Source: Chloroflexi bacterium UBA6077 (GTDB taxonomy: Bacteria > Chloroflexota > UBA6077). From it: DNA of 64,000 bases. Under the pieces are notes generated by a model. That model saw nothing but the letters and a program-made list of their open reading frames with translations. It did no database searches and was not told the origin of the DNA. The stretch is taken from contig DIXP01000105.1 in the NCBI GenBank assembly GCA_002436065.1, positions 104,092-168,091 on the forward strand, in the 5' to 3' direction. The translations under genes were made by a program, and so were the position numbers. Each line of letters begins with the position of its first letter. Positions within the stretch are counted from its first letter, which is position 1. Positions 27,817 to 37,432 of the stretch are shown in pieces.

Positions 27817-27943
27817 TTAGTACTAGTTTGCGGTGCGAAATGGGTTGTGACATCACTTGAGTCGCCAGAATTTCGCCAATATGGCTGATTTCGGGAGGGC
27901 TCGATCCCCGAAAAGCCTATTTCGCACCGCTAACTAGTACTAA
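27817..27943 (+). mobile_element. 127-bp MITE-like element with 25-bp terminal inverted repeats
   Basis: The left end TTAGTACTAGTTTGCGGTGC... (27817-27841) and the right end (27919-27943) are inverted repeats differing at one position in 25. The 77-base interior has no convincing coding frame. No target duplication is obvious at the flanks. The right end abuts an IS21 transposase remnant. A very long hairpin is an alternative reading, but the length and near-perfect ends favour a non-autonomous transposable element. Confidence 0.65.
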
Positions 27944-27944
27944 G

Positions 27945-28166
27945 GGAGTGCCCGAGATTGTCGTTCCCGACAACCTGCGTAGCGGTGTGTCCAGGGTCTG
28001 CTTCTACGAGCCCGACATCAACCCCACCTACCTCGTCGAGCTGAACGGGGTGATCAGGGAACTGTTGGAGAAGCTGAACAAGCGTCCTTTCAGGAAGCCT
28101 CCCTGCATTAGCAGCGTGTGGCAGAATAACTATGCTGTAGCAGAAATGGTGGACAGGGGGGCGTGA
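27945..28166 (+). pseudogene. istA: IS21-family transposase IstA remnant
   Basis: The frame reads GVPEIVVPDNLRSGVSRVC then YEPDINPTY, the catalytic-core region of IstA (DDE transposase with the conserved PDNL.SGV motif). It jumps directly to LVELNGVIRELLEKLNKRPFRK, which belongs much further on in IstA, then diverges before a stop at 28166. Both the N-terminal domain and a long central piece are therefore missing. No IstB partner is visible. The fragment begins right against the MITE-like element. Confidence 0.75.
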
Positions 28167-28542
28167 CGAAGCTGCTATACACAGGCATAATTAGGATAGC
28201 AACGCTAATGTCGCGGATTTGGCGCTAGGGCTTCAAGACCGTCGTCTATCACCGGAGTCAGGAACCGCTTACAAGCCGGTTATGGAATAGGGCCATCGAG
28301 CGGGCGAGACAACTGAGGTTGTACCCTGACGAGAAGGTGCGTGGGAACGTACCGGGAGTAGATGCGGAGTCATCCCTATCGGGACGGATGCCGCAGCGTT
28401 CAGATATCCGCTACAACAGAAGAACATCCGCTCGGAGGACTTGCAGTTGCGGTAGGCTATGGCTATGCCTTATGGATTCCAACATTGGTGGACCATCGAT
28501 TGATGGACCATCGGTATCGAGGTTGTTGACCCCCGACTACTG
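28167..28542 (+). other. gene-free stretch after the IstA remnant
   Basis: About 375 bases with no convincing coding frame. A short direct repeat (GATGGACCATCG-like, near 28488-28513) precedes the convergent GT39-like gene. Otherwise nothing recognisable; it may be decayed insertion-sequence DNA. Confidence 0.35.
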
Positions 28543-29793
28543 CTATCTCTGATGCAGTGGTTGCCTGTCGAAATCGTAGAACTGCTGGCCGAAGTCAACA
28601 GCGTTCAAGTACGAAGGATATGGCAGAGGAGATATCCGCAGTCCGTAGATTACGGTCAACGGGAGCATTGTTAGTATTACGATAGTTGCGACTATGACCC
28701 TCCTTTTGGGAGCCACAACCGAATACACTCCTCGAGTTGCCAGAAGCACGACGAACGGCAAGAAGGCTAAGTACCCGTGCTCAGCACTTATACCTGGTAG
28801 GTGGAGTGGCAATATAGGTGCAGCTGCCACAAGTCCTATCACTGCGATCCTGTCAACAGTTGGTGCTGAGTTCCATCTCACCAGCGCAGTTACTGTACCG
28901 GCTATAGCCAAAAGGACAACTAGCGGTGAAATGAGAAATGCGGCTGCGCCAAAGATGTATCTGAGCGAGACAGGTTGTGTCAGATACCATAGCCAGTTCG
29001 CTATTGTGCGATTCTGGTAGTCAGAGTCAACTGGATATTCTATGGACTTAAGGTATGCCACCGGGTCATTCAGCAGTATGCCGAGGATGCCGGCTGAAAG
29101 CAGAGCTAACACGGCAAATCGTGCCCCTCGTGCGAAGGAAACACCATGCGCTCTTCCAACGAACATACCGATCACCATGAAGGGCAGTGCAAGCGGACCG
29201 GATATCTTTGACGAAATGACCAGTGCCGACGCAGCTCCAGCCCCGAGGGCTCCCCTTAGCCCAGGCGATACAGACATGCGCAAGAGAAAGAAAACCAGGA
29301 GCGTCCAGCCGAAGGCGAATATGGAGTCAAGGTACAACGTCCGATTGTATCTCAGCGCAAGAGGCATTAGGCCTCCCAATCCCAACGCGAAGATTGCTGG
29401 CGTAAGCCCACGTGACTCTCGCACAATCACAAAGAGCATCCCTGCCGTGGCCAGGCCGAACATACAGTTGACAAGCCGAGCCCCTGTGCCGTTAGGGACT
29501 AACGCCTCGCCCACACCCATCAGCAGGACGGGAAGCAGCGGGTGTGCGCTCTGTACCCCGGAGCCAGGTGCGTGAATAGGGTTGGAGAAGTGCACACGGA
29601 GTTCACTCGCCAAATCCCCGAAGGTTACTGCTCCCAGGCGATATCGAACAACTTCAAGGTAGTAGTGTTCGCTCTCATCCCCGACCATCTTTACTTGATC
29701 GACCCAAAGCAGCCGCAATGCGACTGCAAGCGTCAGCAGCGCTATGGATACCCAGAGTGGGCCAGGGGCAATCAGCGGTCTCAACATCCGCAT
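28543..29793 (-). CDS. GT39-like polytopic glycosyltransferase
   Basis: A 416-residue membrane protein with about ten or eleven hydrophobic segments. The first extracytoplasmic loop has KMVGDESEHYYLEV, with the Asp-Glu pair near residue 38-39 as in dolichyl/polyprenyl-phosphate-sugar-dependent GT39/PMT enzymes. RYNRTLYLDSIFAFGW matches the second family block. It is read away from the glycan genes that follow and would transfer a sugar from a lipid carrier to an acceptor on the outer face of the membrane. The acceptor is unknown. Confidence 0.8.
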   Translation of the reverse strand: MRMLRPLIAPGPLWVSIALLTLAVALRLLWVDQVKMVGDESEHYYLEVVRYRLGAVTFGDLASELRVHFSNPIHAPGSGVQSAHPLLPVLLMGVGEALVPNGTGARLVNCMFGLATAGMLFVIVRESRGLTPAIFALGLGGLMPLALRYNRTLYLDSIFAFGWTLLVFFLLRMSVSPGLRGALGAGAASALVISSKISGPLALPFMVIGMFVGRAHGVSFARGARFAVLALLSAGILGILLNDPVAYLKSIEYPVDSDYQNRTIANWLWYLTQPVSLRYIFGAAAFLISPLVVLLAIAGTVTALVRWNSAPTVDRIAVIGLVAAAPILPLHLPGISAEHGYLAFLPFVVLLATRGVYSVVAPKRRVIVATIVILTMLPLTVIYGLRISPLPYPSYLNAVDFGQQFYDFDRQPLHQR

Positions 29794-30165
29794 CGTGAGC
29801 TCGGAGATGACTGGTGGCTAAAACTCATGCAGCGAGGGCAGTGCCAACCCATCGGAGCACTATGAGAGAAAATGTGGGACATGGCGAGCAACTTAGGAAG
29901 CAAGGACAGTGTAGAACAGTGGGCTCCACGGACACGATCCTCTCCTTCTGCCAGAACCGCGACGTGAGCGCAACTACTAAGGTCCGGAAGTATACTCCCT
30001 TCCGGTCCTGCTGTGAATACCCCGCAAGACGCTGCCTAGCACCTTGATGGTTGGTGCAACCAGTCCGATTCCCCCTGGGCGGGACCATCATCGCGCAATG
30101 CTCTATAATGCTCCCGAGTTCGGTTTCCCCGAAGCGACACTACCACGAGTCGGATCAATCACCCT
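29794..30165 (+). other. divergent intergenic region with hairpins
   Basis: About 370 bases between two divergent GT39-like genes. It holds small hairpins (CCGGAAG/CTTCCGG near 29984-30005 and GGTTGGTGCAACC near 30049) and a TATAAT box before the plus-strand gene. No convincing coding frame is present. Confidence 0.4.
30081..30109 (+). promoter_or_regulatory. candidate promoter with TATAAT -10 box
   Basis: A consensus TATAAT lies at 30104-30109, with a poor -35 (GGGACC, 30081-30086) at 17-base spacing. It is 57 bases before the ATG at 30166 and would drive that GT39-like gene. Only the -10 element is strong. Confidence 0.4.
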
Positions 30166-32118
30166 ATGTTCAATCAGCACAAGCATCAGGCGGCCTACCT
30201 TGCTATCCTCGTGGCATTCCCCCTTGCATGGCTGACCTCCGTCCTCCTCGTGGGGAGAGCCTCGCCATGGCATGCCAGCCGCTGGTGGTGGCTCACCTTC
30301 GCGATTGGCCTCTTGCTGTTCGGCTTCTGGGCATATCGCTTCCTGGCTGAGACGCGCTGGCCCAATAAGCATGGCCGTGGCATCTCGCTGCTCCGCGCTC
30401 TTCCCGCAGGCTCGCTGGCTCTGATATCCGTTGCACTGCTCGCACTGGTGTACTCCTCGGATCAATTCAACGACCTGTTGCAGCGGCCACACTGGAGGTG
30501 GCCTTTCCTCAGCGGCCTGGCAATCGCGATAGTGGCGGCCGAGTTGCTGCGCTCCGCTACTTGCGAGGGGCCAGGCAAGATGAAGCTGGGGCTGCTGCAA
30601 TCGCTTCGATGGGTCATCTCGGCTCATGCGGATACCCTCACACTGGCCTCTCTGGTAGCCATCGGGGCGTTTCAGGGAGCCGCGGGTGTGGCTCCCGTAG
30701 GCGACGACATATGGCACTACACCGAAGTAGCCGATGCCCTGCTGACCGGCTCACCCTATCCAGTCGCCACCACCAATGGGATGCTTCAGGAGGCCGGCAT
30801 GGGGGCCACCTATCCGGCCCTGCCCTTCTTCCCGCTGGTGCTGGCCCTCTCGTTTTCCCTATTCGGCCGGAACCTAGTCGGCATGGCAGCTCCCTCGGTA
30901 GTAGCCACCGCGCTGTTCCCGCTAGCGATGTATGTTGCCTGCAGAGGGATCACAGGTAGCCGCTTCGTTGCCTACGCAGTGACCGTCCTTCTCTTCCTGT
31001 TCCCAGTTTACCAACTCCATGTGATGGGAACCCCACAGCCCGATAGCCTGTTCGTACTGCTGCTCCTTGCAGGCGCCGCGCTGGCTGCAAAAGCTAATAA
31101 AGATCACGGTAATCGCTGCTGGATTGCCCTGGGCGTCGTCATGGGCCTGGCCTCGCTCACTCGCCACGAGGGGATTGCCTATTCCGCCGTCCTGTTCGCC
31201 TCCCTCTTCGCCATCCACCGTTCCAGGGCTCGCTACTGGCTGTGCCTGGGTGCCTACCTGCTGACACTCTCGCCCTTCGTAGCGTTCTATTACTCGCTTT
31301 CGGGATCTCCATGGCCCAGCACCTTTGGCAGCAGCATCCTAGGACTGCATTACCTGGAGGCCAACATAACCACCCTCTCGTGGACCTCCTTGGATTGGTA
31401 CTCGCAGGCCATCGGAGTCGATAAGGCAATCCTGGTGTCCCTCATCCTGACACTCGCCGGTGGAAGCATCATCGGAACAGTTGCCCTGGCAAGGCGCAAC
31501 CTTGCTCTCGTTGGCATCCCGGTCGCAGGCATAGGGAACCTTACGGCAGGCATGTTCATGCATCCGATGGTGGTCTACTCCCCGTTTCCAGTGGAGTTCC
31601 TTCGCCACATCTCCTATGGGATACCCTTCACCGCGATCGCGCTCGCCTGCGCGCTTGCCGCAGGAATCGGCCGCATATCCACCCACCGTGTGGCAGGCAC
31701 AATTGGGCGGCAGGCAGCGATACTGGCTGTGCTGGTAGTGGTGGTAGGGGGACTCGTGTTCTACGAGTCGGAGCGGTTGGCCAGGCCGGAATGGTACTTC
31801 GGCGGGAAGGCCAGTCTACTGTGGACCGGGAGCAGTTACATGTTGACCGACGTGCTGCGCCACCCGGTCCCACTGCCATCGTCGGACGACCCTCGCGGCG
31901 GAGAGGAGATCCGGGAGGCCATGACGCTGCCTATGGACAGCCTGGACCTTCGGAAGGTAAATCTATCCGAGCCCTATCACTGGTCGACCCTTCTGATCGC
32001 CCTATTCGGGCTGCTATGCGTCTTTATCGCTGCTCCAGATACTCCCCCTCGGAGTTCACCCCCCAGGGATCGCACTGCTCCCCGCAGAGTCTGCGCGCCG
32101 CCAGCATCCCTGTCATGA
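30166..32118 (+). CDS. GT39-like polytopic glycosyltransferase with run-on C-terminus
   Basis: A 650-residue membrane protein with a dozen or more hydrophobic segments. Conserved blocks include APVGDDIWHYTEVADAL near residue 177, SLTRHEGIAYSAVL and FLRHISYGIPFTAIAL, shared with the paralogue at 42153. The catalytic acidic pair is probably the DD of GDDIW. The last 30 or so residues are Arg/Pro/Ser-rich and lie wholly within the convergent oxidoreductase gene (95-base overlap), whereas the paralogue ends soon after its last helix. The original stop seems to have been lost. Confidence 0.78.
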   Translation: MFNQHKHQAAYLAILVAFPLAWLTSVLLVGRASPWHASRWWWLTFAIGLLLFGFWAYRFLAETRWPNKHGRGISLLRALPAGSLALISVALLALVYSSDQFNDLLQRPHWRWPFLSGLAIAIVAAELLRSATCEGPGKMKLGLLQSLRWVISAHADTLTLASLVAIGAFQGAAGVAPVGDDIWHYTEVADALLTGSPYPVATTNGMLQEAGMGATYPALPFFPLVLALSFSLFGRNLVGMAAPSVVATALFPLAMYVACRGITGSRFVAYAVTVLLFLFPVYQLHVMGTPQPDSLFVLLLLAGAALAAKANKDHGNRCWIALGVVMGLASLTRHEGIAYSAVLFASLFAIHRSRARYWLCLGAYLLTLSPFVAFYYSLSGSPWPSTFGSSILGLHYLEANITTLSWTSLDWYSQAIGVDKAILVSLILTLAGGSIIGTVALARRNLALVGIPVAGIGNLTAGMFMHPMVVYSPFPVEFLRHISYGIPFTAIALACALAAGIGRISTHRVAGTIGRQAAILAVLVVVVGGLVFYESERLARPEWYFGGKASLLWTGSSYMLTDVLRHPVPLPSSDDPRGGEEIREAMTLPMDSLDLRKVNLSEPYHWSTLLIALFGLLCVFIAAPDTPPRSSPPRDRTAPRRVCAPPASLS

Positions 32119-33430
32119 TGGAGTGATCCATGTTGTTATACCGGAACTGGCCGTATCGCCCGGCGCACTCCAGATTACTGAACTGAGCCAGGTAACTCCT
32201 CAGTACATCCACTCTCCCCTGATACCCATCGTTGTAGACCGGGTATGCTTTGGGATACCTGGTCACGAAGCCATCGAAGACCTCGCTCCCTTTGGCCAAC
32301 CCCAGCTTCGAGAGATCCTTCTTGCCGATCTCGAGCAGAGACCTGTCCGAGTTGGACCAGAGGGAGTCCCCCTCGGTGGCAAAGTACTCCAGCCCGAGGG
32401 AGCTGAACCTTGGATCCGGAACCATCTCTGGGCTCCAATTCTTGTATAGCTGCAACCGCCCCGCGAGCACTTCTGGGGCATGGAGGTACACCCATGTGTC
32501 CGGCACGGTCTCAGCACGGTCCAACATCAGGTTCACGGTCATGATGGACCTGTAGGTCAGTCCCCCCGCTGCCTCCAGCACGTCGGGCGAAGGCAGCGGG
32601 TTCATCCGCTGCACCACCTCGTTCAGCGGCATGGTAGACACCACCTTGCCCGCATCCAGCTCAAGGCGGCCATCGGGCGTATCCACCTCCAGCGCGACCA
32701 CCCTGCCGTTCTCATGCCGAAGACCCGCAACCCGATGGCGAAGGAGCAGCTTACCCCCCCTGCTGACGCACTGCTCGGCCATGCCCTCGTACATCTGGCC
32801 TGGCCCCAGCCTCGGATAGTCGAACTCATCAATCAGGGATGCCACCTGCTTCCCCCGCCCGATACCCATGGCGTTGAGCAGAGTCCGAGACAGGTCCAGA
32901 TTGCGGATGCGCTGAGCGGCCCAATCGGCGGACAGATCAGTGCCGCGTATGCCCCATAGCTTCTCGGTGTAGGTGCGGAAGAACATGGAGTAGAGCCGAT
33001 ACCCAAAACGGTTCGAGACCCAGTCCTCGAAGCTCAGTTCGGGGTGCGTGGGAGACAACCTGGCCTTCCCAAAGCTGGCCAGCACCTGCAGTCCTTCCCA
33101 GGGACCCAATCCAGCCAGTGCGTTGCCCAGCCTGATGGGGTAGTTGAAGAACTTGCCACGATAGTAGATCCTTGAAAGCCGGGGCCTGCGTAGAAAGTCG
33201 GACGGTAGAACCTCACGCCAGAGGCGCTCCACCTCCTGGCTCTTGGTGAAGAAGCGGTGCCCACCGATGTCGCACCGGAACCCCTTGTGCTCCACGGTCC
33301 GTGAGAGCCCACCGACCTGAGGATCCCCTTCAAGAACTACTGTCGCGCAGTCCGTGGACTTGGTTAAATAGTGGGCAGCGGCAAGCCCGGCAGGGCCCGC
33401 ACCGATTACGCAATACGGTCCATCAGCCAT
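32024..33430 (-). CDS. FAD-dependent oxidoreductase (amine-oxidase / UDP-galactopyranose-mutase-like)
   Basis: A 468-residue flavoprotein. VIGAGPAGLAAAHYL at residues 8-22 is the dinucleotide-binding motif; GGLSRTVEHKGFRCDIGGHRFF and YTEKLWGIRGTDLSADW are typical of the amine-oxidoreductase/Glf-like proteins found in glycan clusters. The C-terminus (MDHSIMTGMLAARRLCG, then PWGVNSEGEY) matches the family to its end, so the stop is trustworthy. A sugar-ring mutase or carotenoid/lipid oxidase-type reaction is possible; the substrate is not shown. Confidence 0.85.
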   Translation of the reverse strand: MADGPYCVIGAGPAGLAAAHYLTKSTDCATVVLEGDPQVGGLSRTVEHKGFRCDIGGHRFFTKSQEVERLWREVLPSDFLRRPRLSRIYYRGKFFNYPIRLGNALAGLGPWEGLQVLASFGKARLSPTHPELSFEDWVSNRFGYRLYSMFFRTYTEKLWGIRGTDLSADWAAQRIRNLDLSRTLLNAMGIGRGKQVASLIDEFDYPRLGPGQMYEGMAEQCVSRGGKLLLRHRVAGLRHENGRVVALEVDTPDGRLELDAGKVVSTMPLNEVVQRMNPLPSPDVLEAAGGLTYRSIMTVNLMLDRAETVPDTWVYLHAPEVLAGRLQLYKNWSPEMVPDPRFSSLGLEYFATEGDSLWSNSDRSLLEIGKKDLSKLGLAKGSEVFDGFVTRYPKAYPVYNDGYQGRVDVLRSYLAQFSNLECAGRYGQFRYNNMDHSIMTGMLAARRLCGEQCDPWGVNSEGEYLEQR

Positions 33431-33447
33431 CGAGTTGTGCGGTCCTC

Positions 33448-33564
33448 CTACATCTTCGGCCTAACCGTGCCGAACACGGAAGCCAGCATGAGACCAGAGA
33501 GGCCAAGAAACGGTGTCAAAGCGAGTTCTATAGCAGTCCGCAGCGTTGCCGGCCTGCCTGTCAT
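33448..33564 (-). CDS. possible 38-residue single-helix membrane peptide
   Basis: A short frame just upstream of, and in the same direction as, the FAD oxidoreductase gene. It has a basic start (MTGRPATLRT), one hydrophobic stretch (IELALTPFLGLSGLMLASVF) and a basic end (GTVRPKM), the positive-outside-the-helix pattern of small membrane proteins or of a decayed larger protein's last helix. GGAGG at its 3' end may serve the next gene. No Shine-Dalgarno site precedes its own ATG, so it may not be translated. Confidence 0.3.
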   Translation of the reverse strand: MTGRPATLRTAIELALTPFLGLSGLMLASVFGTVRPKM

Positions 33565-33763
33565 TCGCAGGTGCGCGGTGTCGAATGGGTCTTGACCATA
33601 CCCAACGAGATATGGTGCAACGGGCAGGATTGTATCACGAAGCCAGCGAGAGTTCGCGCGCTGTGCATCTACCCTTGAGGCTCGTCAACAGGGACCAGGC
33701 CCTGTCTCTGCACGTCACTCTCTGCTATCATGACGGCAACTTCTAACCTTAAAGGTCATCAGC
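33565..33763 (+). other. gap upstream of the GT2-GT4 fusion gene
   Basis: Together with the short frame at 33448-33564 this makes a 333-base space without a firm gene. A purine-poor leader and a possible hairpin (CAGGGACCAGGCCCTG near 33691) are all that can be seen before the TTG at 33764. Confidence 0.3.
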
Positions 33764-36193
33764 TTGCCCGCCCTTCTCCGGCTCCGAGACCTGCTGCTTT
33801 CTATGGCAACGGTTCCAGTCCTTGCCGCACTGACGCTGTCACTACTTGTCGCAGCCTGGATGTCCAGGCTTCGCAAGGGTACTCAGGAGACTACCGCAGA
33901 CGAGCAGCTCTGCGAGGGAACGGCAAGCGTGGTAATCATGAGCGACGGCAACGCTGCTCAGGCGAGGAATTGCCTAAGATCGGTGATCTCAGCCGTTCGA
34001 CACGACGGACCAGGCCACGAGATCATCCTGGTGGGGGACACATCGCTGCAACCACTTGTCGAACAGGCTGATGGCGAGCCTCTGTTGCGCTTTGTCCTCC
34101 ACTCCCATGCTTTGTCCGCAGAGCAGTGGGTCGCTGGCCTGGAGGCCGCCACCAGAGGCGTGGTGGTCTTTATCAGCAGCCCGATGGTCGTGGATGTGGG
34201 ATTCTTGCACTACCTTCTGTCCCCCTTCCGGAGCAGCGAAACGGCAGCCGTCGCTGCTGGAACCCTGCGTAGTGGCGTTGGCAAAACGGCAGCGCTGACA
34301 TGGAGGACCGGCGGGGAGATCCAAGAGGGGGGTGTGCGGCTCTGGCGCACCATCTCAAGCACCGGCGATAGATCGCTAACACCGGCGCTGTGGACCGGTA
34401 GGGAGGCTTGCGCTTACAAGAAGACAGCGCTGGTAGAGGCAGGTGGCCTGGATACTGTCTTCACGGACTCACGAGTCGCGGACGCTGATCTCGGCTTCCG
34501 GCTGTGGAAGCGCGGCTGGAGGCTGTACCAAGAACCTTCTTGCGAGGTCACGCATTCGTCGTGCTCCGCCTCCACTCCAGCCCCATTTGAGTCAGACTGT
34601 GAGCAAGCGGACCGCCTGCTGTTCGCATGGAAGAACCTTGAGGACTCCCAGAGCCTGCTGCGGTTCCAGTCCGCTTTCGCGGCGAACCTCCTAGCTGACG
34701 CGCTGCTGGGGAGGTTGAACCTACGCCCCCTACGATACGCGTTGGCGAAGGCTGCGACAGTGATAAGGCATCGGCTCGCAAATCCCGTTGCAGGTGTGCT
34801 CTCGGACGAGGAGGTCTTTCGAGTCTCGTCTCATCGGTACCTGTTGGCTGCACACGACAATCAGCAAAAGATGAATGAAGCCATGGCCGCGGGCTGCTCG
34901 CTCGCAGCCCTACAGGGCACCAACAATGGTCGAGATGTAACCCAAACACATGGACGCAGCGGACCATTGAGGATACTCCTCGTGTGTCCACAGCTCCCTT
35001 ACCCCCCAACACATGGCGCGGCCGTACGGATGTCGAACCTCCTGAGAGTGCTGGCGGCGAGGCACGAGGTTGACCTGGTCTCGTTTCACGAACTCAACAT
35101 GAGTCCGGATGAAGTCCAGGCGTCTGCAGCCAGACTGAGAGAGCACTGCGAAGTCGTGCGAGTTGTCCCACGACGCCCGATGTCGCTCTGTCCCAGGCCT
35201 TTCGATCGTTCTATCCACATCGAGCAGTTCGACTGCCAGGAGATGAGGGAGACGCTGCTGGACATGGTGGACGCGGGGCACTACGACCTCATCCAGTTTG
35301 ACAAGACCGAGATGGGGCAGTACGCACTGCCGGAGCCTGCCCCCGCACAAGTGCTCGTCGAGCACGTGCTGTTCTATCACGCCTACCGGCGGCAGTTCCT
35401 GGTACCAGGGAGGGTTTCCCTGGCCCGCTGCATCGAGTACCTGAAGCTGAGGCGTTATGAGCTAGCCACCTGCCGGCGATTCGATGGCATAGTCACCATG
35501 AGCGGGGTCGACACCGCATTCCTCCGCACCCGATTGCCGTCCCATCGCGGTATCGTGGACATCCCGAATGGGGTGGACACAGAGTACTACCGCTTCGAGC
35601 CCACCGATCCCGGGGGCCGAGATATTCTGTTCATCGGCAATTTCGACCACTCACCCAACGTGGATGGCATAAGGTACTTCCTGGAGCAGGTGTTCCCCAA
35701 ACTCAAGCAGCGGTTGCCGGACCTGAGGCTCTTCATTGTTGGGCCGGGCCCTTACGATTCATTGCAGGAAGTCAGATCACAACCCGACGTCATCGCGACA
35801 GGGTTCGTGGAGGATACCAGGCCCTATCTTAGGGGTTGTGTCGCGTTGATAGCACCTATCCTCGCGGGCTCCGGTACTCGGCTAAAGATCCTGGAGGCGA
35901 TGTCGGCCGGGACTGCCGTGGTGTCCACCGCTGTAGGGGTCGAAGGCATCGATGGAGTGTCTGGGGTCCATTTCCTCACAGCAGACACTCCCGTTGCATT
36001 CGCCAATGCCGTCACCGGCCTCATTGGAAATCCCTCGTTGCGCCAAGGCTTGCGGCTCAAGGCACGAAGGCTCATCGAGGATCGCTACGATTGGGGCATC
36101 GTCGGGAAACGGCAGGAGGAGTTCTTTCTGGACCTGATCGAGCGGAAGCGTGTCTGCGCATCCAGGCGGGTAGTTCGACCTTTGGGCGGGTAG
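33764..36193 (+). CDS. GT2-like plus GT4 fusion glycosyltransferase
   Basis: An 809-residue two-domain protein. Residues about 1-35 form a membrane anchor; about 50-370 resemble a divergent GT2 domain (SVVIMSDGNAAQARNCLRS, VEAGGLDTVFTDSRVADADLGFRLWKRGW) without a clear DxD. From about 400 (LRILLVCPQLPYPPTHGAAVR) to the end is a GT4 GT-B enzyme with FIGNFDHSPNVDGI and the donor-site GSGTRLKILEAMSAGTAVV. It starts at TTG 33764; an in-frame ATG lies about 14 codons later. A 20-bp tandem repeat forms the last seven codons and stop. Confidence 0.82.
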   Translation: MPALLRLRDLLLSMATVPVLAALTLSLLVAAWMSRLRKGTQETTADEQLCEGTASVVIMSDGNAAQARNCLRSVISAVRHDGPGHEIILVGDTSLQPLVEQADGEPLLRFVLHSHALSAEQWVAGLEAATRGVVVFISSPMVVDVGFLHYLLSPFRSSETAAVAAGTLRSGVGKTAALTWRTGGEIQEGGVRLWRTISSTGDRSLTPALWTGREACAYKKTALVEAGGLDTVFTDSRVADADLGFRLWKRGWRLYQEPSCEVTHSSCSASTPAPFESDCEQADRLLFAWKNLEDSQSLLRFQSAFAANLLADALLGRLNLRPLRYALAKAATVIRHRLANPVAGVLSDEEVFRVSSHRYLLAAHDNQQKMNEAMAAGCSLAALQGTNNGRDVTQTHGRSGPLRILLVCPQLPYPPTHGAAVRMSNLLRVLAARHEVDLVSFHELNMSPDEVQASAARLREHCEVVRVVPRRPMSLCPRPFDRSIHIEQFDCQEMRETLLDMVDAGHYDLIQFDKTEMGQYALPEPAPAQVLVEHVLFYHAYRRQFLVPGRVSLARCIEYLKLRRYELATCRRFDGIVTMSGVDTAFLRTRLPSHRGIVDIPNGVDTEYYRFEPTDPGGRDILFIGNFDHSPNVDGIRYFLEQVFPKLKQRLPDLRLFIVGPGPYDSLQEVRSQPDVIATGFVEDTRPYLRGCVALIAPILAGSGTRLKILEAMSAGTAVVSTAVGVEGIDGVSGVHFLTADTPVAFANAVTGLIGNPSLRQGLRLKARRLIEDRYDWGIVGKRQEEFFLDLIERKRVCASRRVVRPLGG

Positions 36194-36213
36194 TTCGACC
36201 TTTGGGCGGGTAG
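36166..36213 (+). repeat. 20-bp tandem repeat at the end of the fusion gene
   Basis: Two exact copies of GCGGGTAGTTCGACCTTTGG (36166-36185, 36186-36205) and the first eight bases of a third. Reading through the first copy gives VVRPLGG and a stop in the second copy, so the repeat defines the current C-terminus of the GT2-GT4 protein. Confidence 0.85.
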
Positions 36214-36388
36214 CCCGACGATGCCGGCGCCGAGGAGGTTGGGAACTGGACAAGACCCGCAGCGCCCGCTATCTTACGCGAAGAGTTTTCCTCATCGTTT
36301 TTCACTTCGACAACAGCTGTTACGGTCCTGATGTGGCTGATACGCAAACACTGCACGGTCTTGGGTCCATCAGTGAACCTGCCTATGA

Positions 36389-37431
<1,043 letters not shown>

Positions 37432-37432
<1 letters not shown>

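Noticed and set aside
27817..27943. Intrinsic terminator for the lipoprotein gene
   Set aside because: Stem arms of 25 bp separated by 77 bases and no T-tract are unlike a terminator; a transposable element fits better.
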